Shown here one piece after another: positions 35,155 to 46,700 of a stretch of DNA of 64,000 bases. The notes below the pieces were generated by a model that saw only the letters and a list, made by a program, of their open reading frames with translations, was not told the origin of the DNA and searched no databases. The stretch lies in NCBI RefSeq assembly GCF_905220365.1, contig NC_061141.1:3231501-3295500 (forward strand). Direction: 5' to 3'. Position 1 is the stretch's first letter. Each line of letters opens with the position of its first letter. This stretch comes from Vanessa cardui (Eukaryota > Arthropoda > Insecta > Lepidoptera > Nymphalidae). Made by a program: the position numbers and the translations under genes.

Positions 35155-37383
35155 TATATAACTGGTCCATGTAAGATGGTCTTTAAAAAACTTCAGATTT
35201 AATTATCACAATTGCTTTCCTGAGAATCTATTTTATCCTTAAATAGATGATACTTAAGTTACATTTGCTATCTTCAAATATTAACCTGCTGACATGAATT
35301 TTAAGATTTTGATTACGATATAATCTCAACTTCACGAATGAGAAATAAGATAGTCAAAGATAATATAATATTTATTTCGTTTATAAAAAAAAAACTTTTT
35401 TAAGCAATACATTTTTTATATGCATATATAACGGGGCACGGTTACTCTGTTTGTTGAGTAGATGGCAATAATGTTAGATGGCTGATTTACTTTAAGAGAG
35501 GGTCACCCTGAATTGAGTTGTGTCATGTGTACGATTTGAATCAATAAGTACAGTAATCAGGCGATATTAAATACGTTTTATATTGTGGATATCTCCATTG
35601 CCCGCCAACATAGTCTAACTGTTCGACATCTTGTTCCTCATATATATGTATATTTACTTATCATCGGCAGAAATGACAATAGGACAATAGCAATATATGT
35701 ATATATAATAATAATATATTCATGATATTAGCAAGATATTCTATTATATAAAAAAAAAGAAAAAAAAATACAATACATTAATTATTACGAAATAAAAATG
35801 AAATATATTGGAGGAAAAATATATATAATTGAATGTAATAAATAATTGCATTTTTTTAGCAAAATAATTAGGATTTTTAACTAATTCAAACATACACAGC
35901 TGTTAATAGAACAATATAAAGACAAATAAAGTAAAATAAATTCAATAACATTAAAGAAATTATATAATTTGCATTTAAAGATAGTTAAACTATCATTTAT
36001 AATGTCAAGGCCAGAAATCTTTGTGGACAGATCATAAGTACTTGCCAGTCGGGTCAGACGACATTTTTTCCTAAAATATACCTGTATATCAATTTAAGCA
36101 ATAGGGCGCCTGGTTTTCTGCTTCTTTGTGGAACATTAAAATTAAACAATTGGACAATCCATTTCATATACAATTTAATTTTTTTTAGAAAATCATATTT
36201 GCGTTAGTTTGCATTTGAAGATATGTTATTTTAATATACAAAATATTAATTTAAAACTATAATTATTTACTTAATGAGTGTTACATTATTAAAATAATGA
36301 TTTTATCTGTGCTATGTTTTTATCGCACAAATCAAACTAAAAACGGTTAAACTTGAATTTTAAAAATGCCGCCATTTTAATTAAAATAGCAATTTAGTAT
36401 GAGATTTAATTTGCTTTATAATTTTATGAGGCACACGAATATATTATGTACCTACACCATAAAGTTCACGAAATAACTTGGTTTATTTAATAAGTTATTT
36501 AAAATTTGGCATTTCCTGTGAATATATAACTGCTATGATGCTTATAAAGTATCAAAACAAGATGAGATAATCGATATAAAATTGAGAAGCGTGTTTATTT
36601 GATTGTAGTATTTAACGCAACTCTTTAAGTGATTGTCACAATAGACATTGTTTTTTATTTCTCTTACAAAAGCGTATATTATTACGTTTGTAATCAAGTT
36701 TGTAAGCTTCAAATAACTTTTGAATTCAATTTAAAAAAATTGAAATCGCATTAAAAAATTAAAACATGTAACAAGATTGGATGCCAATCATGTAATGAAA
36801 GACTGGAATTCAAAATTAAACAATATTAATTTTAAAGGAATCCGCAAGTTTCCCAAGGATTCCTTAGTTGTCAGAAGCTATGTAATGCATAACAAACTAT
36901 ATTGTTATAGCAAGCACGTTTTGAATATTCAACTGTTTTTTTATAGATAATAAAATGTTGTTTGACGTTTCCGCCTTTATATAAAATCTACTATGTCTAG
37001 ATACATTATAATCGATAAGGCATTATAGTAAGGCAATTTTAGCTTGAGAAATGCCTAGTAAACAACTCTAACTAAAACTATCCACCCTGGGCCATTTTAG
37101 CTCCACACACCCACAGATACATTTATGTATGGGTCTATCTGACAATATATAATTTGATTAAAATAATATTTATAAAAATCAACATATATAGACAATAACA
37201 TAATTTATACTTACAGCAATATTGTTTTACTAATATATCGTCTTTGTTTTTTCAAAAGTGTGTTTATTTAAATGTATTAATTATGTAATTTACTGAAGTT
37301 AGTCACAGAATAAAGACTATTGTGAGTTAAAATCAAACATTATTTATATTAACATAATTTCATCATAAGACTATATCATACTA
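35155..37383. other. Long unannotated AT-rich stretch
   Basis: About 2.2 kb with no recognised gene or repeat. Confidence 0.4.
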
Positions 37384-38790
37384 GCGACCAGCCCCGTCTT
37401 CGCACGGTTGCAATACTGATACTAAATATACTACAGAATTTGTTTATTTATGACATTAGAAACTTCAAAAATTTTTTCGCATATAGTATGTATGAACTTG
37501 TAATAAAATCTCTTTGGCTATACCATTTGTATCTGGCTGGTTTTGGTATCATTAAAAAGTTTTAATTTTAAAGAAGGCACTTCCAAATTCAAATAAGGAA
37601 TTTGTGTGATTTTCATTTGTTTTTGTTGTTGTTAAAATGAGTGAATCTAAAGAAGAAATTCGATACATTTTAAAATTTTACTATAAAAAAGGTAAAAATG
37701 CACTCAAGCCGCGAAAAAAATTTGTGATGTTTATGGACCTAATGCAGTATCTGTGAGAGTAGCGCAAGTTTGGTTTAAGCGTTTTCAAGCCGGAAATTTT
37801 GATATCAAAGATGCATCTCGCTCTGGTCGCCCTGTTTGATGCCATTTTTGAAAAAGTGGAGCAAGATCGGCATATTAGTAGTTACGATGTAGCTGAAGAA
37901 CTGGCAACTGACCACAAAACGATTTTGACTCATTTGAATAAAGCTGGGTACACAAAAAAGCTCGATATATGGGTGCCTCATGAACTCACTGAAAGAAACC
38001 TAATGAACCGTGTACTCATTTGTGATTCTTTATTACGACCCAATGAAACCGAACCATTTTTGAAGAAGCTGATAACTGGTGATGAAAAGTGGATCACATA
38101 CGACAAGAACGTGCGAAAAAGATCGTGGTCAAAGGCCGGTCAAGCTTCACAGACTGTGACAAAACCCTGATTAACTCGCAACAAGGTAATGCTGTATGTA
38201 TGGTGGGATTGGAAGGGCATCATTCATTATGAGCTGTTACCGCCCGGCAGGACCATCGATTCAGAACTGTATTGCGAACAATTGATGAGATTGAAGCAAG
38301 AAATTGAGAGAAAGCGGCCAGAATTGATCAACAGAAGGGGTGTGGTTTTTCACCATGACAACGCTAGACCTCACACATCTTTAGCCACTCAACAAAAATT
38401 ACGAGAGTTTGGCTGGGAGGTATAAATCTATCCGCCGTATAGTCCTGACCTTGCACCTTCAGATTTTCATCTGTTTCGGTCTCTGCAGAATTCCTTAGGC
38501 AGTCTCAGGTTAACATCACAAGAGGACTGCCAAAACCACTTGTCGCAGTTTTTCGATCAGAAGCCCCAAAATTTTTACAGCAATGGGATCATGTCACTAC
38601 CAACAAGATGGCAAAAAGTTATGGAACAAAATGGCACCTACATACTTTAGTCAAATGTAAATAAACTATAAAAAAAAACTTTTTGAATTTTCATATAAAA
38701 TACAAAAATTTTCCTCTCGAATCACTCTATCTATTAAAATAAACCGCATCAAAATCCGTCTGGGAACTAAATTCTGCGACTTAAGATTTT
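37384..38790 (+). mobile_element. LINE tail (REP-F) split by a mariner insertion
   Basis: CTAGCGACCAGCCCCGTCTT, ATACTGATACTAAATATAC and TTTGTTTATTTATGACATTA (37384-about 37490) match the start of the REP-F tail at 46945. The continuation (CCTCTCGAATCACTCTATCT, then AACCGCATCAAAATCCG) is found only after the mariner, at about 38712-38765. The mariner therefore landed inside an existing LINE tail. Exact mariner ends were not resolved. Confidence 0.65.
37637..38650 (+). pseudogene. Mariner transposase, inactivated (mori-type, D,D34D)
   Basis: Cut-and-paste transposase of the mariner family, nearly full length (about 338 codons). ATG at 37637 begins MSESKEEIRYIL. The helix-turn-helix region follows (VWFKRFQAGNF, ASRSGRPV), then ISSYDVAEEL, WVPHELTERN, the first catalytic Asp in ITGDEKW (38081-38083), the second in HHDNARPH (38357-38359) and the third in SPDLAPSDF (38462-38464), 34 residues apart. 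It ends at TAG 38648-38650. Breaks: a frameshift near 37705, a frame change with small deletion near 37838, a stop at 38168 and a stop at 38423. It cannot make active protein. Confidence 0.9.
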
Positions 38791-39049
38791 AGTATATTAT
38801 GAGATTATAGCTATTTATATAATTAATAAATGTTAAAATATTTATTAATCAATCTATTTTACAAAGAACAATAAATCTTAATCATCTTCGATTGCGAATA
38901 TATGGAATTGTGGATATTCTTTTGCATTCACCTTTGACCTTCTCACCTTGATCTCAGTCTTTATTTCACGAAATCTCTTATCTATGCTTCGAATAATAAG
39001 CTTATCATTCTATATGATTTGTTTAAGAAGTACTTGTTTCATTCAGCAG

Positions 39050-39240
39050 GTATATGACTAGCTGTGCGGACTTCGCGTGGGTTGTTTAAATATTTTTGAG
39101 GCCTAAGTTACTCCACATTACATCTATCAATGGCAGTCCCATCAAAATCGGTTCAGCCGTTCCATACAACAGCCGGAACAAAGATATAGACAAAAATATT
39201 GTTTTTTTTTGTGTACCGTTTACATTAATATTCTGAAATA
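39050..39240 (+). repeat. LINE 3'-tail fragment
   Basis: 'TGACTAGCTGTGCGGACTTC', 'CATCAAAATCGGTTCAGCCG', and 'GTACCGTTTACATTAATATT'. The same family as 39630-39870 and 55290-55490. Confidence 0.5.
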
Positions 39241-39254
39241 GCTACTTTAAAAAT

Positions 39255-39416
39255 ATTAGACTCGTGCAGATTTTCTCGACATATTTTAAATCACCGCCGA
39301 ATATAAGATGAATCATAAAAACAAATTAAGCCAATTAAAATTCAGCGGTGCTTGGGATTTGAACCTACAACCATCGGTTAAAATGCACGCGTTCTAACCA
39401 CTGGGCCATCTAGCTC
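39255..39416 (-). repeat. SINE-A, 5' half, decayed
   Basis: 'AGACTCGTGCAGATTTTCTC', 'AAATTCAGCGGTGCTTGGGA' and 'TTCTAACCACTGGGCCATCT'. Confidence 0.6.
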
Positions 39417-39629
39417 ATTACATTATTTATCCTATAGATTTCATTGGAAATACTTGTAGTATTATATATGTTGTTATTCGTAGATCGTCGGGGATTTCCC
39501 TGGTACAGGCCATAGGTTATATTACATATCGTGTTACAGTTAATTATTACATTTCGACTGAATCGCCTTTAAAATGATCTTATCACTTACAACGCTTTAC
39601 ACTTGATAGTACTTTTTATTTAAGAACTA

Positions 39630-39870
39630 ACTGAGCCCGCAACTTTATGCGAGTTTGATTTTAGACACAAAATATTATTGTAGTCTAAGTTACTCCTGAT
39701 TACATCAGCTATGCCAGTGAAAGTCCTGTCAAAATCGGTCCAGCTGTTTCAGAAAATAGCCAACACAGACAGACAGGGAAAAATTGTAAACATATGTTAT
39801 TTTGGTTATTGTAAAAAGCGGTTACTTTAATATTACAAAAAGACACTCCAATTTTATTATATGTATAGAT
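39630..39870 (+). repeat. LINE 3'-tail fragment
   Basis: 'AACTGAGCCCGCAACTTTAT', 'TGTCAAAATCGGTCCAGCTG', 'ACACAGACAGACAGGG', 'AAAAAGACACTCCAATTTTA'. Confidence 0.5.
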
Positions 39871-40070
39871 TTTGATTTAAATACATATTTTTATATGAGT
39901 ATTTAATATTTGTCTTGTATGAAGTCATGACATACTCAAATTTGATCTGTCATATATCAAATTACTTTTACTGGATATCTTTTTAAAAACAAAAGAACAG
40001 TTATTTTACGTTGAGTATTCGATAGTAATAATAATAACAATTTATTGTTACAAAAGAAAAAAAATATTTT

Positions 40071-40353
40071 TTATGGAATAGGTTGGCGGACGACCATACG
40101 GGCCGCCTGATGGTAAGTGGTCACCATCACCCATAGACAATGACGCTGTAAGAAATATTAACTATTCCTTACATTATCAATGCGCCACCAACCTTGAGAA
40201 CTAAGATGTTATGTCCCTTGTGGCTGTAGTTACACTGGCTCGCTCACCTTTCAAACCGGAACACAATAATACTGCGTACTGTTGTTTAGCGGTAGAATAT
40301 CTGATGAGTGGGTGGTGTCTACCCAGGCGGGCTTGCACAAAGTCCTACCACCA
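40071..40353 (-). repeat. REP-B copy
   Basis: TTATGGAATAGGTTGGCGGA to 'AAAGTCCTACCACCAATA'; near full length. Confidence 0.8.
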
Positions 40354-41144
40354 ATAAAATAAGCTTATTATGTCTATTGTTAAATATGAGTAGTAGCTAA
40401 GTACTCTATTTTCATGTGGTTTGGCACTTTAAAAAGAGTGAAACTTCCTTTATGGGTTAATAACATAACCTGTGTTAAGGATAATTAGCCCAATAGTAAT
40501 AATCTTGGAGAATAATTGTAAATTGAATTTAATTATTAAATTCAACTAAACTAATACTACTTATTATTAACAGAGTAATTACTGAGTTTATTTTTGGCAT
40601 TCTTAGATCTAGTCTTCAGTCGAGCATTTTTTGAATTAAACTTTAAATAAATGTCAGGCGCTTGTAAGGTCCTATTTTGATATTAATTTTTATTATTGAA
40701 AAATTGATTGCGTTTGAAGACATTTGTGACATATATATTATATTCGGTGTTCGGAAGTTTTAATGAGTTTAAAATCAGCTATAAATCAAAAACATTTTTT
40801 TAAAGATTGACTATTAGAGCCTCTTTATTTTAAATCGTTTTTGTTTTAAACGATCTCCTTAGAATACAACATATAATATTATATACATAACGTTTCTCAT
40901 TTAGATGAAATAGTTGCAAAAATTTCTACCAAAAAATTAAATTCGAATGGATAAGTTCCATCACATATAATGACTTAATGAAATATATATATATGATATA
41001 TTTTATCCTGGGGAAGAAAACAAACAACATATACGCCAATAATAAGCTACTATCACGTGATATATTAAGCGTGTGGCGATAACATATCCAGTATATATGT
41101 TACTGTGACAGGAGAACATCGTGCGGGCTAGTTTAGTGTTTGCG
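40354..41144 (+). promoter_or_regulatory. Upstream region of the vWA-Ig-NUC gene
   Basis: No coding sequence. Within about 100 bp of the start codon there is a perfect 10-bp palindrome ATCACGTGAT (41052-41061) with a CACGTG E-box core, and a TATA-like CAGTATATATG (about 41090-41100). A stop codon lies in frame just upstream of 41121. These are candidate promoter parts only; a 5' non-coding exon further upstream cannot be excluded. Confidence 0.3.
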
Positions 41145-43767
41145 ATGTTTCTGAGTTCAATATATATATTTATATCATATGGACTTTTATATGTTAATGG
41201 AGATGATAAGAAAGTCAGTCTTACTTTTGTTATTGATGACACGGGGTCAATGTCCGATGATATAGCTCAAGTGAAGATTAAGACGAATGAGGTGTTTGAC
41301 GCCGTTTTACACGCAAATGCATCGAATATAGACGATTTCGTATTAATAACTTTCAACGATCCTTGTAAGTCTAAATTTTTTTATCTACTTAATTTTATTG
41401 ATATTGTTTTTCTCTGTATTTCATTAGTCTGTATTCAGTATTGTTACTAAATAATATATAACAGATCAAGTCTTTGTGGGTGTTGTTTTTCTCTGTATTT
41501 CATTAGTCTGTATTCAGTATTATTACTAAATAATATATATCAGATCAAGTCTTTGTGGATGTTGTTTTTTTTCTCTGTGTTCCATTAATCTGTATTAAAT
41601 GGTTATTATACAGGGTTATGAATACGTGTTAGTAATATAGGGGTGATTATTTGCAATAATTTTAACCCCCATATGCATGACCAAAGTGAACCATTTCTGA
41701 GTTTTTTCAAAATTACTTAGAAAATGTAACTTCAAATTTTATATATAAATTATTTTTAAAAATAAGAAGACTAAATAAATCTTTAATGACACATTTTCTT
41801 ACCCCTATTACCTCTAAACGAGAATACGTCGACGAGTTACCGATAACCCTATATTATTACGAAAATAGGTTTAAATAAAATACAAACACTGTCATTTAAG
41901 CCTTTTTGGATTTTAAGAAAATTCGTAAATATTTGTTATATCTACAGAGTAATTATAATTTATTAATTATAAATGACACGATCATTGCTTATAGATGCTC
42001 AGTTACGAACGATAACAAGAGACCGCGATGAATTTAAAAGAGCCCTTAGTTCTATACATGTGAACGGGGGCGGTGACTGCCCGGAGTACGCGATGGCTGG
42101 AATCGAACTAGCTTTGGAGAAAAGCAAATCCAACTCATATTTCTATGTGTTTACGGACGCGTCGGCCAAAGATTACAGTCAATTCGAACGGATAAAGAGT
42201 TTTAGCCAAAAGAAATCAATCCAGGTGAAGTATTGATTAGAGTCGAGATGGCCCAGTGGTTAGAACGCGTGCATCTTAACCGATGATTGCGGGTTCTAAC
42301 CCAGGCAAGCACCGCTGATTCATGTGCTTAATTTGTCTTCATAATCATCTCGTGCTCAGCGGTGAAGGAAAACATCGTGAGGAAACCTGCATGTGACAAA
42401 TTTCACAGAAATTCTGCCTCATGTGTATTCCACCAACCCACATTGGAATAGCGTGGTAGAATATGTTCCAAACCTTCTCCTCAAAGGGAGAGGAGGCCTT
42501 TAGCCCAGCAGTGGGAATTTACAGGCTGCTGTTGAAGTATTGATTTGTGTTCATTAAATTTTACCTGTATACGAATAAAGTCTAAGAATGTTAAATGTGA
42601 TACTGAATATAAAATTTATAAGATACACGTATGAAATTTGCGTAATAGTATAAATCAGTTGTCCATATTTAACGAGTGAGAAATGACATGAATTTTTACA
42701 GAATTGCACTGTTGAAATTATCTATTATATAATTAATAATTTTAGTGTAGTTTATATTTTTTGTTTATTTTTTATTTAGTTTATTTATATTGATTTAACT
42801 ATTCTATTAAATTATTATTTTCATTTATAATTGTGAAATTGCCATTGGATAGCCCTTTTCGTTAGGAAAGCCTAATAATCAATAAGTACTGTAAGTAACA
42901 AATGTTGAACAAATTGAAATGTTGCTTGAAGGCGGCTATCATGGTATGTTATGTAGAGGAATGAGGAACATATTGTAAGGAAGGTCTAGCATGGATGTGG
43001 ATAGATATAGAGGTAGAGGACGATCAAAGAAACAATGGATGGATTGTGTGAAAGAAGATATTGTTAGAAAGTATGTTACTTGTGAGATAACGTCTGATAG
43101 AGACGTCAGAAATATGGAAGGATGAAGTAAGGAGAAGATACGCTGCGTCAACCCCAAATAAAATTGGGATCAGAGCAGGAAGATGATTGTGACAACTTTA
43201 CTACAGCGTGACGACTTTTAGAATATCATTTGTTCTGATTATTAATGACTTTTAATATTCGTGTGAGGGCTCTAAGCATCTTGGTGGGTAGTTTTCCAGC
43301 TTGAGTACCAACAGCTACGGTGTTATATATGCACGAGAGATGCAATGTCTTATTCCCATAGTTTTTATTGTCGCTATATGGACTGTGATACATTTAGACC
43401 CCTCTTTCCCAATAGGAACCTCATCAGATCAAATAAATAAGTATAAAATAAATATGTGACTGTTACAAAAAAAGATATTTATACTTGTTCATCTGGTTGT
43501 ATTCCTAGTATGCCTAGGGCCTCCAATAGCTTGAAGATGGTTCTCGATGATTTTCCTATCAGCAACAGTGTCCACCAGTTTATATTATAATGCAATACTT
43601 TACTATCAATATATGCTTAAATAAATATGATTATTTCCACTCAGGTATCTTTTCTCTTAACTGGTTACTGCGGGACTTTAAAGGATCGTGACTATGTTGT
43701 TTTTGAGGAACTTTCTGAAGCAACGTCAGGACAAGTGTTTCATATTCAAAAAGATGATATACACAAG
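41145..43767 (+). CDS. Exons 1-3: signal peptide and vWA domain
   Basis: Exon 1 (41145-41364) encodes a hydrophobic leader (MFLSSIYIFISYGLLYVNG) and the first vWA strand with DDTGSMSDD, the hemicentin form of the MIDAS metal-binding motif. Exon 2 (41995-42224, joined in phase 1) has VNGGGDCPEYAMAG and FYVFTDASAKDY, both characteristic of hemicentin vWA domains. Exon 3 (43645-43767, phase 0) has LLTGYCGTLKD and SGQVFHIQKDD, its C-terminal part. MIDAS residues look intact, so metal-dependent ligand binding is plausible. A sequon NAS lies in exon 1. Confidence 0.85.
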
Positions 43768-46700
43768 GTAAGCCTACCCTATACCTGTCCAGTGTATGAG
43801 ATATATTTTTTAGTATTTACTGTTTTTCTCGAATTTAATACACATGAAAGTATATCAGTTTAACTATTCAATTAATTCGAAGGATATTTTCATTACTAAT
43901 GCCCTTAAAACATTGTAACCGCTTATTGCTTCAATAACAACTGTATTAAAGCATTTAAATCAATTATGTGACGCATATAATTTAGCAAAGTCTATTTTGA
44001 TAAATATATTCAGTACTTATTGAGGTTTTCAATTAAATATAATGCGAGCTTGACGATGTTATACAAAATGACAAATTAAAAACATGACAGATACAATTAT
44101 GATGAAGAAAAAATAACTAATATGACAACATCATAACATTTACCCACGATAACATCTATCCCTGAAAACCTTGTCCAATCGTTTCTGAAGCTTTTAATAA
44201 TAACAATTAAATAATAAATAACAATTAAAATAGTCATGATAGTACACTAAAAATTAAAGTGTTATATTATTTGTAGATTATAGATTACATCATAGCATCG
44301 ATCACACACAAGAAGACAACTTTGGGCCAAAAACTTTATGAGAACGGTTTTGGAAAGAAAATGACGGTACGTAAAATATTTGTTACAACATTTTAAACAG
44401 CATTTTACTTCAATTCCTAGTTAACACTACTACTTCTACTTATTTATTTATTTAGTACTAATACATAGTTTTCCCTGTATTGGAATTTGTTAACTGTAAA
44501 TATTGGCAATCCCGTCATGTTGTATATTTTTATTTTTTTTTTATTTTTATATTTAACTATGATGTATCGGTAGATATAATTATATTTAGATGTATAAATC
44601 ACACATAGAAGATTTGTATTATTTATATTAAATAGCATGTTAGAAAGTATTTAATAGTTTTCAAATTCTTCATTACTAATTTGAATGAACTATAAATAAA
44701 TAAATAAATAAATAAATAAATACTACTTCTACTACTAACACCTAAGGCTGAGTTTGCCAATATCTTGGATTTTATGATTCTTTCTAAATATCAGTTAAGT
44801 AGCGTGGAGCCTGATATATGGCAGTTACTTTCATGCTCCTGAAAGATGCTATATTATATTTGTTGAAGGCCTATCGGATTCTGGCATTGATAAATGCCAA
44901 ATAGGTGGGTCATGAGAACCCTGATATATTAGTCTATCATTCTTTTACAAATTTGAATTTTATGTCACCGCGCATTTAATTGTAAACCTTTTCGATAAAC
45001 ACTTAAGGTGTTTATTGCAATAACTATTTAAGCCAATTCTGTTGTTTTTATTTTGAAATGGATAAGACTCCCTGATAAAAATACTCTTTATATGATTTCA
45101 GTTCACTGTAGATAGTAAGGTGTGGGATGTTATAATATCTGTATCAGCGAAAAATCCAAATTTTAAGGTCATTGACTCGGATGGCAATGTTGTAGAGACA
45201 GAAAATATTGCAACTACTGAGATGACATCTGTAAGTTATAGTTCGATAAATGTTTCAATATGGATACGAAATAGTTTGTTCAATGTATTTGTTTCGTGAA
45301 GCGATAAGAACAACACGTAAATTTCTTGATGAGAGATGAAATCTCATTTCTTTGGAATACTTGGCGTATATTCACCATGCTGCAAATTTAGTGCCCCAGC
45401 ACAAAATTTATTAGACTCGAAATAAAATTATTTATTAATTTGAGAAATATACAATTACAACAACTAATTTAAATATTAAAATATATATATGAAAACCATC
45501 CAACTAACCAAGTCATTACTTAAAATAAAAATCATTTCAGCGTAAATTAAGAAAATATTTCTAAATTCACTAATTATGAGTTAAATATCTCATATGTATT
45601 TACTAATATATATAAACACGTAACGATTCCTTCAGAAGTAATGAATGCAATACAGAATATGTCTGATTATATTGTTATTTTAACCAATCGCCACCAATGT
45701 TGGTACCGTTGGGGAACAATTGCACCAGAAGTAATGAATGCAATACATAACATGCATCACCAAAATGGGAACTGAGATGATCCCTTGTACCTTTAATACC
45801 TATCTCACTTATTCATAAATCTGTTGGCTAGAATATGTGAAGACAAGGTGGTACCCAGACCAACATGAACGAAGCCTTATCATCAAGTAAAATTGCGACT
45901 ACAACCGATGTTTTACATTATTAATTGTATTTTTTTCATTTCAATTATGGTATTTATGTTTAATCAACAAAATGTAACGAATCACTGACTGTGTATTTTC
46001 CCTTCTAAGATAAGCAAATTGAACGCGAAGCCTGGTATTTATACGATCGATTTATCCAGTGACGGTAAAACTTCAGTAGTTGTAACTGGATCCACTTCCG
46101 TTTCCTTCCAACATGGTTTCGCATACGTCAAACCTGCCTCTATCAATGAAACATCTACTATGCCTGTTCCAGGTAAAATATTAAAGTATTATTATAATAT
46201 AGTTAGAATTGTTGACTCTTGGTGCACGGATATATGGCTCACCTGGTGGTAAGTGGTCGTCACAGCCTAGCCCATCACATAGGCGTGTTCAAAAATAACC
46301 CAAACATCGCCAGTGCGCCACCAACCCTGAGATCTGAGATGCTATGTCCCTTGTGATTGCACCTATATTGGGTCACTCACCTTTCAAACTGTACAAAGCA
46401 ATACTAGGTATTGCTGCTTTGTGTTAAAATATATGACGAGTTAGTAACCCAGATGGGCTTGCAAAAGGCCTACCATTGAGTAAACACATTATTCAATCTA
46501 ATGAGATATCAGTAGTACTAGTTAGGTGGCGTGGTATAGATTTACCTTTCTTTTCCTTATAGAAATCGTGAATCTCAGAAAATACCAAGAAAGTCCAGAT
46601 TTAAATCAATATGGGATTATTAGTCTCAAATATTTTACTGTAATAGTTTTCGGAATACAACCTGACAATTTGGATATTTCAAGATGTTATTTCTAATTAT

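Noticed and set aside
41365..41448. Continuation of exon 1 coding past the GTAAGT into SKFFYLLNF...
   Set aside because: The hemicentin vWA alignment resumes at exon 2 after a good donor, and the read-through lies in a tandem repeat.
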